The notes: a model not told the origin generated them from the sequence alone. Positions 7,310 to 14,247 are shown, numbered from the stretch's first letter. The stretch is 14,776 bases of DNA from JAVKSM01 sp039583705 (GCA_039583705.1 JAVKSM010000083.1:1-14776); one strand, 5' to 3'. Numbers and translations are program-made.

Positions 7310-8674
7310 TCACGGCGACTTCACGCTCGAGGCGAGCTTCTTGGTCAGCGCCTCGAACTCGGCAAGCGCTTTGCCTGTCATGTCGTGAGGCTGGCTGCCC
7401 GGGGGGAGGCCCTCGTCGAGGAGGTACTTGAGGTGGAGGTTTCCCATCCCCGCGTAGCGGACACCTCGCTCCACGGCCTTGCGCACCGCATGGGAAAAGT
7501 GGAGGTTCCGCCACTTCGAGAACACGACCTCGTTCGTAGGCTGGGAGCCCGTGTCCATCGACCTGAGGGCTTCCCTCTCCTCGTCGGTCAGGGCTGTATC
7601 GGCACCCGCCCGTTCCAGCATCGCGGCGACGAACGCCTTAGAGAACCGCAGAAGCGGCTCTCGCAGATCTTTGCCAGCGGGTGTGTCGAGAGCGTCACCG
7701 AGATAGCCGGCGACGGGCAGTTTCTTGATAAATGAATTCAGGTCAGCTTTGGCTGACTCGTACGTGCCTGCCAGTTCTTGGAGGGCGGGAGGCACCTGCT
7801 GTGCCGTCTTCCTGCGTTGTTTCACCGTTGCCGCGACATCCTTGCCGTGACCCCAAGCGATCTTCAAATACTGCTGTAAGGGCCTTCCGGTGTATGCGCC
7901 TTCCTTGAGGTCGTCGAGGTTGCGATTCTGGGTGAGATATGGGATTAACAGGTTCAGCGCGTAGCCCATCTTGGGGAACAGCGACTCGGCACCGAACTGC
8001 TGCTTGTCCTTCACCTGCGCGACACCAAGCTCCTTGAAGCGTCCCTTGTTCACCTTCTCGTAGGCAGCCCTCAGCTTCGGGCTCTCGGACATATCATCAA
8101 CGGCGAACGGCTCGTAGATGAAGTTGCGCGAGCCGACAGCGGGGACCACGTTCTTCAGCGTGACCTGGGTGTGGTTCTCCCCGAGCAGGTTGGTGCCAGT
8201 CTCGTTGAATCGGACCCACGTGCCGGCGCTCACCGGGCCCGGCAGGTTGCCGAGGTAGTCCGTGTCTCCCGCGGCGTGCTTCTTGAACTCGTCAGAACTC
8301 ATGTAGTCGTGCACCAGCTTGTCGCTCGCCAACTTCTTCATGCCCGGGTCGAGGCTCTTGTCTTTGGGTTTCACCTGCTCCTCGTTAAGGAATGCCCATC
8401 GTTGAACGCTGATGCCGTCGTCCGATCGGTTTCCCCTGTCGAGGAGTCGGTTGAGTGCACGATTCCCGACGGTACGCTGCAGCACAAGCACCTGCCGGCG
8501 AGTCATCATCGCTAATCCGTACCCGGGCCGGGGCAAGGACACCGGGAGCGTTTGGCTCGCTCCGTCTGTCTCATGGTGGACCGGCACATTCTGGAGCCGA
8601 TCACGCCGTGCCGCCGACTGCCGCTCACCGAGGGACGCCCACTCATCCTGACCCTGAGCCGATCGCTTCGGCAT
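7310..8674 (-). CDS. eCIS-associated cargo-like protein with ChaN/TIKI-like GX2H motifs
   Basis: This soluble 454-residue protein lacks a classical signal peptide. The N-terminal part (1-90) is polar and ends in VLVLQRTVGNRALNRLL (62-78). An LQR-x-x-GN-x-A(V/L)-x-RLL segment of this kind recurs near the start of many actinobacterial and cyanobacterial proteins encoded with extracellular contractile injection systems, often before a DUF4157 domain; no DUF4157 HExxH is seen here. The body (91-454) carries GTNLLGENHTQ (160-170), a strand FIYEPFA (185-191) with E188, and near the end GVRYAGMGNLHLKYLLDEGL (404-423). Two GX2H motifs, with a Glu on a strand after the first, are the hallmark of the ChaN/EreA/TIKI (TraB) superfamily, whose members include haem-binding and hydrolase/protease proteins. 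Both assignments are by eye. ATG 8674 is chosen because GGAG (8686-8683) sits eight bases upstream; an open extension to 8821 lacks support. No injection-system structural gene is in the window. Confidence 0.7.
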   Translation of the reverse strand: MPKRSAQGQDEWASLGERQSAARRDRLQNVPVHHETDGASQTLPVSLPRPGYGLAMMTRRQVLVLQRTVGNRALNRLLDRGNRSDDGISVQRWAFLNEEQVKPKDKSLDPGMKKLASDKLVHDYMSSDEFKKHAAGDTDYLGNLPGPVSAGTWVRFNETGTNLLGENHTQVTLKNVVPAVGSRNFIYEPFAVDDMSESPKLRAAYEKVNKGRFKELGVAQVKDKQQFGAESLFPKMGYALNLLIPYLTQNRNLDDLKEGAYTGRPLQQYLKIAWGHGKDVAATVKQRRKTAQQVPPALQELAGTYESAKADLNSFIKKLPVAGYLGDALDTPAGKDLREPLLRFSKAFVAAMLERAGADTALTDEEREALRSMDTGSQPTNEVVFSKWRNLHFSHAVRKAVERGVRYAGMGNLHLKYLLDEGLPPGSQPHDMTGKALAEFEALTKKLASSVKSP

Positions 8675-8682
8675 TTCGATCA

Positions 8683-8686
8683 CTCC
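8683..8686 (-). promoter_or_regulatory. Ribosome binding site deciding the ATG start at 8674
   Basis: On the minus strand GGAG lies eight bases before ATG 8674. It favours this start over the upstream in-frame ATG at 8821, whose extra 49 codons would run through two inverted repeats. Confidence 0.5.
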
Positions 8687-8695
8687 ACGGTCTCG

Positions 8696-8707
8696 GTGTC
8701 CGGACAC
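8696..8707. promoter_or_regulatory. Perfect 12-bp palindrome in the cargo gene leader
   Basis: GTGTCCGGACAC is a perfect palindrome 21 bases before ATG 8674 and ten bases upstream of its Shine-Dalgarno. GTGTGCC at 8711-8717 could compete for the GGACAC arm. It could be an operator half or a hairpin controlling translation. Confidence 0.4.
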
Positions 8708-8716
8708 AGCGTGTGC

Positions 8717-8743
8717 CCGGAGGTCAGGATAGATAACCTCCGG
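8717..8743. promoter_or_regulatory. 8-bp-arm inverted repeat upstream of the cargo gene
   Basis: CCGGAGGT (8717-8724) and ACCTCCGG (8736-8743) are perfect inverted arms around an 11-base AT-rich centre. On the minus strand the centre includes TATCCT, a plausible -10 sequence, but no good -35 is present at 17 bases. The site lies 43-69 bases before the cargo start and fits an operator overlapping a promoter. The rest of the gap to the divergent glycosyltransferase (8744-8930) shows nothing I can identify. Confidence 0.4.
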
Positions 8744-8930
8744 CGGACAGACGTGCCCACAAGGGCAGTCGAAGGGGAACCGGTGGACGTACGGCGACGA
8801 TGACCGGTACCGCGCCAGCACCGGCGAGTTGGTGACCGCGCTCGGCCGGTGTCAGCCAGCACCCACCCTCGGTCGTGGATCGGTGAATACTCGGGGCTAG
8901 CAGCGCACGCGTCCGGCCCATCGTGGGATC

Positions 8931-10109
8931 GTGACGGCAACGGCGGAACTCCCCAGCCCCCCAGCCCGCGACACGCTGGTCGCGGGGGACGCGGCGGCGT
9001 CGGATAGCGTCCCGGGGGTGCGGATCGGGCTCGACGGGACGCCGCTGATCGGCAAGCTCACCGGCATCGGCTGGTACACCTACTGTCTGGCCGGCGCGCT
9101 CGCGGAGCACCCCGCGGTGGAGCAGGTCCGCCTGCTGCCGTTGACGTGGCAGGCCGCGGCGGCCGCGGTCCCGGCGTCGAGCCGGGTCGCGCTGGTGCGC
9201 CGTCCGCTGCCGGCCCGGCCGATGTGGTGGTGCTGGAAGCACGCCGGGCTGCCGCCGCTGGACGCCTTCCTGCGCGCCGACGTGTTCCACGGCACCAACT
9301 TCGTGGCCCCGCCGTCGTGGCGGATCCCGGTCGTGGTGACGGTGCACGACCTGTGGTTCGTCCGGCACCCTGCCGGGGTGGGCGCGGCGCAGCGCGCCCT
9401 GGTCGGGGTGATGCCCTCGCTGCTGCGCCGGGCGGCCGCGGTAATCACGGTGTCCGAGCACAGCCGCCGGGAGCTCCTCGACTGGTTGCCGGAGTTGGCG
9501 GGCCGCACCACCGCCGTGCCGATCGCGCCGCGGCCCCGCGCCACCGCCAGCGCGGTCCCGGCCGGGCTGCCGGACCCGGGCGCGCCGTTCCTGTTGATGC
9601 TGGGCAGCGTGAACGCCCGCAAGAACCTCCCCGCGGCGCTGGACGCGCTGCTGGAGGTGCGCCGCGGCACCGGGGCCGGCCGGCTGGTCATCGCCGGTCA
9701 GGTCGCCCCGCCGGTCGACCTCCCCCGGGCGCTGCGGGCCCGCGGGCTGGGCCCCGGGGAGGTGGTCACTCTCGGTTACGTCAGCGACGGCGAGGCGCGG
9801 TGGCTGCTGGAGCACGCGCGGCTGTTGCTCTCCGCCTCCGCCCACGAGGGTTTCGGCATGCCGATCGTCGAGGCGATGGCCGCCGGGCTGCCGGTGGTGG
9901 CCGTGGCGGGCGGGGCGGTCCCGGAGGTGGCCGGCGACGCCGCGGTCCTCGTCGAGTCCTCCGACGAGTTGGGCGGGGCCGTGAGCCGGCTGCTGCTCGA
10001 CGAGGCGGCGCGGGCGGAACTGGCCCGCCGCGGCCGGATTCGCGCCCGCGGCTTCACCTGGGAGGCCACCGCGGCGGCCACGCTCGCCGTCTACTCCGCG
10101 CTGCGGTGA
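8931..10109 (+). CDS. GT4-family glycosyltransferase
   Basis: This cytosolic 392-residue GT-B fold enzyme should transfer a sugar from a nucleotide donor with retention of configuration, most likely onto a lipid-linked glycan intermediate. The N-terminal acceptor domain opens with VRIGLDGTPLIGKLTGIGWY (30-49) and includes VVVTVHDLWF (134-143) and AAVITVSEHSRREL (169-182). The donor domain shows LLMLGSVNARKNLPAALDAL (221-240), with R230/K231 expected to contact donor phosphate, and HEGFGMPIVEAMAAGLPVV (305-323), with the E-x7-E pair E306/E314. GTG 8931 gives a 29-residue Ala/Pro-rich extension before the conserved opening. GTG 9018, directly at the conserved V30, is a credible alternative start; neither has a strong Shine-Dalgarno. 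Its last 19 bases overlap the end of the convergent nucleotidyltransferase gene. The sugars involved are unknown. Confidence 0.9.
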   Translation: MTATAELPSPPARDTLVAGDAAASDSVPGVRIGLDGTPLIGKLTGIGWYTYCLAGALAEHPAVEQVRLLPLTWQAAAAAVPASSRVALVRRPLPARPMWWCWKHAGLPPLDAFLRADVFHGTNFVAPPSWRIPVVVTVHDLWFVRHPAGVGAAQRALVGVMPSLLRRAAAVITVSEHSRRELLDWLPELAGRTTAVPIAPRPRATASAVPAGLPDPGAPFLLMLGSVNARKNLPAALDALLEVRRGTGAGRLVIAGQVAPPVDLPRALRARGLGPGEVVTLGYVSDGEARWLLEHARLLLSASAHEGFGMPIVEAMAAGLPVVAVAGGAVPEVAGDAAVLVESSDELGGAVSRLLLDEAARAELARRGRIRARGFTWEATAAATLAVYSALR

Positions 10110-10840
10110 CCTGCGCTCGGGACGGCGGAGGCGGCTCGGCCAGCCGCGAGCTCCTTGGCGGCTTCGTTGATGTCCTTGACGGTGTCGATCGACCGCCAGT
10201 AGCCCTCGATCGGGAACCCGGCCAGGCGCCGTTCCTTCGCCAACTGCGGGAACGTGGACCTTTCGTGGTCACCCACGTCGGGCAACCGGTCCAGGATCTC
10301 GCCAGCGAACACGTAGATGCCACCGTTGATCAGGTAGGGCGAGGGTGGCGCTTCGACGAAGTCGACGATGCACCCGTCCGCATCCTGTTCGACCACGCCC
10401 CACGGGATCCGGGGGCGGACCAACCCGATCGTGGCGACCACCTGCCGCTCGGTGTGGTAGGCGGCCATGGCGGTGAGCGAGAAGCGGGTCCAGATGTCGC
10501 CGTTGAACGCGTACCACGCGTCGTCGGGAGCGGGCAGGTGCTTGCCCGCGTACTTCAGGCCGCCACCGCGCCCCAACGGCTCGTCCTCCACGACAGTCTG
10601 CACCCGCAGCGGCTGCGGTGCGCGGGTCAGGTGCTCGATGAGCACCTCGTGCAGATGGCCGGCCGAAACGACCACGTCGGTGACCCCGGATTCGGCCAGC
10701 CACCCGAGCTGGTAGTCGATGATGCACCGACCCGCGATCTCGATCATCGGCTTGGGTCGGGTGTCGGTGTACGGCTTCAACCGGGACCCCTGGCCACCGG
10801 CCAGGATCACGGCCTGCCGCACCGTCGCGTGGCTCGTCAT
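10091..10840 (-). CDS. Sugar-phosphate nucleotidyltransferase
   Basis: This 249-residue protein probably makes a nucleotide-sugar from NTP and a sugar 1-phosphate. VILAGGQGSRLKPYTDTRPK (11-30), with G15-G16-x-G18-x-R20 and K30, is the NTP-binding signature of the NTP_transferase family. FNGDIW (112-117) carries the Mg2+-binding Asp (D115). FVEAPPSPYLINGGIYVF (161-178) and EGYWRSIDTVKDI (212-224) are the usual sugar-binding and C-terminal core motifs. Its length matches the short hexose-1-phosphate guanylyl/uridylyl/thymidylyltransferase relatives without added domains. Which base and sugar it uses cannot be told. ATG 10840 is chosen because the catalytic domain begins right after it; the longer frame reaching 11026 crosses the promoter region and reads as non-coding Arg/Pro/Gly. 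It converges with and overlaps the GT4 gene by 19 bases and diverges from the NRAMP gene. Confidence 0.9.
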   Translation of the reverse strand: MTSHATVRQAVILAGGQGSRLKPYTDTRPKPMIEIAGRCIIDYQLGWLAESGVTDVVVSAGHLHEVLIEHLTRAPQPLRVQTVVEDEPLGRGGGLKYAGKHLPAPDDAWYAFNGDIWTRFSLTAMAAYHTERQVVATIGLVRPRIPWGVVEQDADGCIVDFVEAPPSPYLINGGIYVFAGEILDRLPDVGDHERSTFPQLAKERRLAGFPIEGYWRSIDTVKDINEAAKELAAGRAASAVPSAGHRSAE

Positions 10841-10893
10841 GGCGGCTGACGATAGCGGGACAGGCCCCGCTGCGTTGCGCCCGCCACATCGGC

Positions 10894-10922
10894 TTGACAT
10901 TCCCTCCGGCGCGGCGTGCACT
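10894..10922 (+). promoter_or_regulatory. Candidate promoter for the NRAMP/MgtE-N unit
   Basis: TTGACA (10894-10899) is a perfect -35. With a 17-base spacer, TGCACT (10917-10922) is a weak -10 that matches at its first, fourth and sixth bases. It lies in the divergent gap and would give a leader of about 165 bases before the transporter start. Confidence 0.4.
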
Positions 10923-10941
10923 CCTGCGCGAACGGTGTGGC

Positions 10942-10987
10942 GGCACCCGCGTGTGCCCTGGCGGCGGGGAGGTGGGGGATGGCTCCC
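10942..10987 (+). promoter_or_regulatory. Structured leader before the NRAMP-like gene
   Basis: Two small hairpins can form downstream of the candidate promoter: GGCAC/GTGCC (10942-10946 with 10953-10957) and GGGAG/CTCCC (10967-10971 with 10983-10987). A long leader ahead of a probable Mg2+ transporter raises the possibility of a metal-sensing RNA, but I do not see a known M-box consensus, and short G/C stems are frequent by chance here. Confidence 0.2.
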
Positions 10988-11094
10988 GACGACAGTCACA
11001 GACCACTCCTCTCGTTCACCTCGCACGCCCCGGGCACCCCCTGACCTGACGCGGTCCCTGCTGCGGCTTCCCGGCGGCGTCCCTCACCGACGGG

Positions 11095-12759
11095 ATGACT
11101 GTGATGAGCACCAACACCACGGGCAGCAGCGCGCCGCCGACGGCGCCGGCGGTGCTGGACGAGGCGCACCTGGGGGACATCCGCGGTGCGCTCGGCACGA
11201 TCCGCCAGGGCGACGAGGGCGCCCGCTCGACGCTGTCGGCGCGCTTGAAGACCCTGGTCGCGATCATCGGGCCGGGCCTGATCGTCATGGTGGGCGACAA
11301 CGACGCCGGTGCGTTCGGCACCTACACCGCCGCCGGGCAGGACTACGGCACCCGGCTGTTGTGGACGCTGCTGCTGCTGGTGCCCGTGCTGTACGTCAAC
11401 CAGGAGATGGTGCTGCGGTTGGGCGCGGTGACCGGGGTCGGGCACGCCCGGCTCATCCTGGAGCGGTTCGGGCGGTTCTGGGGCGCGTTCAGCGTGATCG
11501 ACCTGTTCGCGCTCAACGCGTTGACGATCGTCACCGAGTTCATCGGGATCAGCCTGGGCCTGAGCTATCTCGGGTTGCCGAAGGTGCCGGGGGTGCTGAT
11601 CGCCGCGGTCGTCGTCGTGGCCGCCGCGTCCACCGGCAGCTTCCGCCGCTTCGAACAGGTCTGCCTGGCGTTGGTGGCCGGCAGCCTGCTGCTGGTGCCG
11701 ATCCTGGTGATGGCGCACCCGGGCATCGGGCAGGTCGGCTACGACTTCGTGGTGCCCGGCATGCCGGCCGGGGCGGACCTGTCCACTGTCATGCTGCTGA
11801 TCATCGGAATCGTGGGGACCACGATCGCGCCGTGGCAGTTGTTCTTCCAGCAGTCCTATGTGATCGACAAGCGGATCACCCCGCGATTCGTCGGCTACGA
11901 GAAGGCCGACCTGTGGCTCGGCATCGTCATCGTCGTGTTCGGCGCGGGGGCGATGATGGCCTTCACCACCACCGCCTTCGCGGGGCACCCCGGGTTCGGT
12001 CAGTTCACCGACGCCGGGGGGGTCGCGGACGGGTTGGGCCGCTACGTCAACCACGCCGCCGGGGTGCTGTTCGCCCTGGCGTTGATCGACGCCAGCATCA
12101 TCGGGGCGGCGGCGGTGTCGCTGGCCACCGCCTACGCGATCGGGGACGTGCTCGGCCTGCGGCACTCGCTGCACCGCAGCCCGCGGGAGGCCAAGGGGTT
12201 CTACATGGTCTTCACCGCCCTGCTGGTGGTCGCGGCGGCGATCGTGATCATCCCGGGCAGCCCGCTGGGCCTGCTCACCGAAGGGGTCCAGACCCTGGCC
12301 GGGGTGCTGCTGCCCTCGGCGACGGTGTTCCTGCTGCTGCTCTGCAACGACCGCGAGGTGCTCGGCCCATGGGTCAACGGGCGGCGGCTCAACATCTTCA
12401 CCTCAGCGGTCATCGCGGTGCTGGTGCTGCTGTCCATCGTGCTCACCGCCGCCGTCCTGTTCCCCGACCTCACCGCCGCCGCCATCCTGACCATCTTCGG
12501 CGCCGGCGCCGGCGTGGCGATCACGGCCGGCCTGACCCTGGCGATCCGTCACCGCCGCCACCCGGGCGCCGAGGACACCGTCGCCGCGGCGGAGCGGGAA
12601 CCGCGCGCCTCCTGGCGGATGCCTCCGCTGGCCCTGCTCACCCGCCCCACGCTGAGCACCGGACGGCGCCTTGGTCTGTCCGTGCTGCGCGGTTACCTCG
12701 TCCTCGCCGCCGCCATGGTCGCCGTCCGGGTCGTCCAACTCGCCATCGCCGGCCACTGA
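11095..12759 (+). CDS. NRAMP-family divalent metal transporter, probable Mg2+-type branch
   Basis: This 554-residue inner-membrane carrier has a polar N-tail (1-52), about eleven hydrophobic helices, and a C-terminal extension with one more hydrophobic segment (about 533-552). TM1 reads GPGLIVMVGDNDAGAFGTYT (59-78), aligning with the NRAMP opening GPGxxVxxGxxDPGN; D70 is kept, but Pro becomes Ala71 and the metal-ligand Asn becomes Ala73. TM6 reads GIVGTTIAPWQLFFQQS (238-254), so canonical MPHN is A245-P246-W247-Q248, losing the Met that favours Mn2+/Fe2+ over Mg2+/Ca2+. Relatives lacking the Met include the NRAMP-related Mg2+ transporters. Mg2+ as substrate is therefore inferred and supported by the MgtE-N/CBS gene 66 bases downstream. 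The start may be ATG 11095 or ATG 11104 (M4); no strong Shine-Dalgarno separates them. Confidence 0.85.
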   Translation: MTVMSTNTTGSSAPPTAPAVLDEAHLGDIRGALGTIRQGDEGARSTLSARLKTLVAIIGPGLIVMVGDNDAGAFGTYTAAGQDYGTRLLWTLLLLVPVLYVNQEMVLRLGAVTGVGHARLILERFGRFWGAFSVIDLFALNALTIVTEFIGISLGLSYLGLPKVPGVLIAAVVVVAAASTGSFRRFEQVCLALVAGSLLLVPILVMAHPGIGQVGYDFVVPGMPAGADLSTVMLLIIGIVGTTIAPWQLFFQQSYVIDKRITPRFVGYEKADLWLGIVIVVFGAGAMMAFTTTAFAGHPGFGQFTDAGGVADGLGRYVNHAAGVLFALALIDASIIGAAAVSLATAYAIGDVLGLRHSLHRSPREAKGFYMVFTALLVVAAAIVIIPGSPLGLLTEGVQTLAGVLLPSATVFLLLLCNDREVLGPWVNGRRLNIFTSAVIAVLVLLSIVLTAAVLFPDLTAAAILTIFGAGAGVAITAGLTLAIRHRRHPGAEDTVAAAEREPRASWRMPPLALLTRPTLSTGRRLGLSVLRGYLVLAAAMVAVRVVQLAIAGH

Positions 12760-12771
12760 CACCTGCCGCCG

Positions 12772-12788
12772 TGGTGCTCCGGGCACCA
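12772..12788. repeat. Stem-loop between the transporter and MgtE-N genes
   Basis: TGGTGC (12772-12777) and GCACCA (12783-12788) form a perfect 6-bp stem with loop TCCGG. There is no T tract, so it is more likely an mRNA-processing or stability element, or an attenuator, than a full terminator. Confidence 0.35.
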
Positions 12789-12825
12789 GGATGGTGGGTG
12801 CGCACGCAGGAAAGGAATCCTGGTC

Positions 12826-14226
12826 ATGACGTCCATACCCCAGCCGCCCCAGGGTTCGCCCTCCGCCGAGCGGGCTGCCGAGCCGGCTGCCCGGGGCCCG
12901 CTGTCGTTGTCGCGGCTGCTCTCCCGCGCCGTGGTCGGTGCCCGCGGGCAGCGACTGGGCCACCTGTCCGACGTCATCGTGCGGCTGCGCGGCGCGGATT
13001 ACCCGCTGGTCACCGGCCTGGTCGCCGACCTCGGGGGGCGGCGGGTGTTCCTGCCCGCCGAGCAGGTCAGCGACTGGGACACCGAACAGGTGACCCTGAC
13101 CACCGCCCGGGTGGACCTGCGCCGCTTCGAACGCCGCGCCGGGGAGGTGCTGCTGCGCGCCGACATCCTCGGCCACCGGCTCATCGACATCCCGCAGGCC
13201 CGGCTGGTCCGGGCCTACGACCTGGAGTTGGCCCCCACCGAGGACGGGTGGGTGCTGGCCGGGGTCGACACCCGCAAGACCAGTTGGTGGCGGCGCGCCC
13301 TGCACCTGTACCGCGACCGGGATGGCGGCGAGCCGGCCGGCGCCGGGTGCCGGGACTGGAAGGCGTTCGAGGCGCTGATCGGCCACCAGCCCTCGGCGCT
13401 GGCGCGCGCCCCGCTCGCCCGGCTGCGCCGGCTCAAGGCCCCGCAAATCGCCGACCTGCTCGAGGATGCCTCCCGGGCCGAGCAGACCGAGCTGCTCGGC
13501 CACGTCCACGCCGACCCCGAGCTGGAGGCCGACGTGTTCGAAGAGCTCGACGAGGACCGCCAGTCCCGGCTGCTGCGCGACCGTAGCGACACCGACGTCG
13601 CCGGCGTCCTGGCCCGGATGCGCGCCGACGACGCCGCCGACGCCGTCGCCGACCTCCCCCAGGACCGCCGCCATCCCGTCCTCGAGCTGCTGCCCGCCGG
13701 TCAGCGGGCCAAGGTGCGGGCCCTGCTCGGCTACAACCCCACCACCGCCGGCGGGCTGATGGGCCTGGACTACCTCGCCCTGCCCGTCACGACCACCGCC
13801 GGAGCGGCGCTCGAGCGGGTCCGTGCCGCCGCCACCCTGCAACCGGAAGCCCTCACCACCGTGTTCAGCCTTGACGAGCGCGGACGGCTGCGCGGCGCGG
13901 CGAGCCTGGTCGCCCTCATCCAAGCCGACCCCGGCACCCGCCTCGCCGAGCTCGCCGACCCCGACCCGGTCCGGGTCCACCCCGACGCCGACCTCGTCGA
14001 CGTCACCCTGCTCATGACCGACTACAACCTGCTCAACCTACCCGTCGTCGACGAGGGCGACCACCCCATCGGCGTCATCACCGTCGACGACGCCCTGGAA
14101 GCCACCGTCCCGGCCAACTGGCGCCGCCGCGAACCTGCCCGCCACCCGGAGCGCGCCGACGACGAGCAGGTCCCACCCACCGGCACCGATCACCGCCCGG
14201 TCACCGACCCCACCACCCGCCGCTGA
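12826..14226 (+). CDS. Soluble PRC-barrel-like / MgtE-N / CBS-pair protein, putative Mg2+ sensor
   Basis: This 466-residue cytosolic protein has no membrane helix. After a Pro/Ala tail, residues about 28-150 look like one or two PRC-barrel-like units (VVGARGQRLGHLSDVIVRL, 36-54; ILGHRLIDI, 114-122). Residues about 180-305 match the MgtE N-terminal superhelical domain, rich in LLED, FEELDEDRQSRLL (238-250) and ADDAADAVADLP (267-278), ending in the MgtE hallmark GYNPTTAGGLMG (302-313). A CBS pair follows (about 315-428), with TDYNLLNLPVVDEGDHPIGV (398-417) in the second repeat. In MgtE channels these two domains bind Mg2+ at their interface and close the pore; here the pore domain is missing. 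ATG 12826 follows AGGAAAGGA (12809-12817). It is probably cotranscribed with the NRAMP-like gene and may gate it or report Mg2+ to it, which is inference. The C-terminal 35 residues are disordered-looking. Confidence 0.85.
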   Translation: MTSIPQPPQGSPSAERAAEPAARGPLSLSRLLSRAVVGARGQRLGHLSDVIVRLRGADYPLVTGLVADLGGRRVFLPAEQVSDWDTEQVTLTTARVDLRRFERRAGEVLLRADILGHRLIDIPQARLVRAYDLELAPTEDGWVLAGVDTRKTSWWRRALHLYRDRDGGEPAGAGCRDWKAFEALIGHQPSALARAPLARLRRLKAPQIADLLEDASRAEQTELLGHVHADPELEADVFEELDEDRQSRLLRDRSDTDVAGVLARMRADDAADAVADLPQDRRHPVLELLPAGQRAKVRALLGYNPTTAGGLMGLDYLALPVTTTAGAALERVRAAATLQPEALTTVFSLDERGRLRGAASLVALIQADPGTRLAELADPDPVRVHPDADLVDVTLLMTDYNLLNLPVVDEGDHPIGVITVDDALEATVPANWRRREPARHPERADDEQVPPTGTDHRPVTDPTTRR

Positions 14227-14247
14227 TCCGGGTGCTGGTCCGGGTGA

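Larger units (their letters stand above)
6676..8674 (-). other. Compositionally distinct two-gene unit, probable horizontal insert
   Basis: The two minus-strand genes here contain AT-rich patches (for example around 7725-7750 and 7860-7940) and mixed third-base use, with many Lys, Asn, Gln and Tyr codons. The flanking genes have almost exclusively G/C third positions and Ala/Arg/Val-rich proteins. The unit also splits an otherwise glycan-related neighbourhood. No integrase, direct repeat or tRNA flank is visible, so the mode of arrival is unknown. Confidence 0.55.

Noticed and set aside
7310..8674. DUF4157 metallopeptidase
   Set aside because: The LQR-x-x-GN segment often precedes DUF4157, but no HExxH motif follows; the only paired histidine motifs are GX2H type.
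8675..8821. 49-codon N-terminal extension of the cargo-like protein, with a Cys-rich CPCGHVCP segment
   Set aside because: It runs across two inverted repeats and a possible -10, and GGAG before ATG 8674 is a better start. The Cys segment keeps a small doubt open.
10841..11026. Longer start for the nucleotidyltransferase
   Set aside because: The extra 62 residues are low-complexity Arg/Gly/Pro and cover the divergent promoter region; the family fold begins right after ATG 10840.
11095..12759. Canonical Mn2+/Fe2+ transporter call (MntH)
   Set aside because: The conserved Asn and Met ligands are both replaced by Ala, so the usual substrate and gene name should not be assumed.
10719..13586. 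Very long plus-strand open frame of 955 codons
   Set aside because: Its translation is almost all Arg, Gly, Pro and Ala and it shadows the NRAMP-like and MgtE-N genes, as expected of an alternate frame in high-GC DNA.
12403..13980. Long minus-strand open frame opposite the MgtE-N gene
   Set aside because: Gly/Gln/Val-rich antisense shadow with no domain and no ribosome site; the plus strand has clear MgtE-N and CBS motifs.
12826..14226. Complete MgtE magnesium channel
   Set aside because: The protein ends after the CBS pair with no transmembrane helices, so it cannot form a pore.
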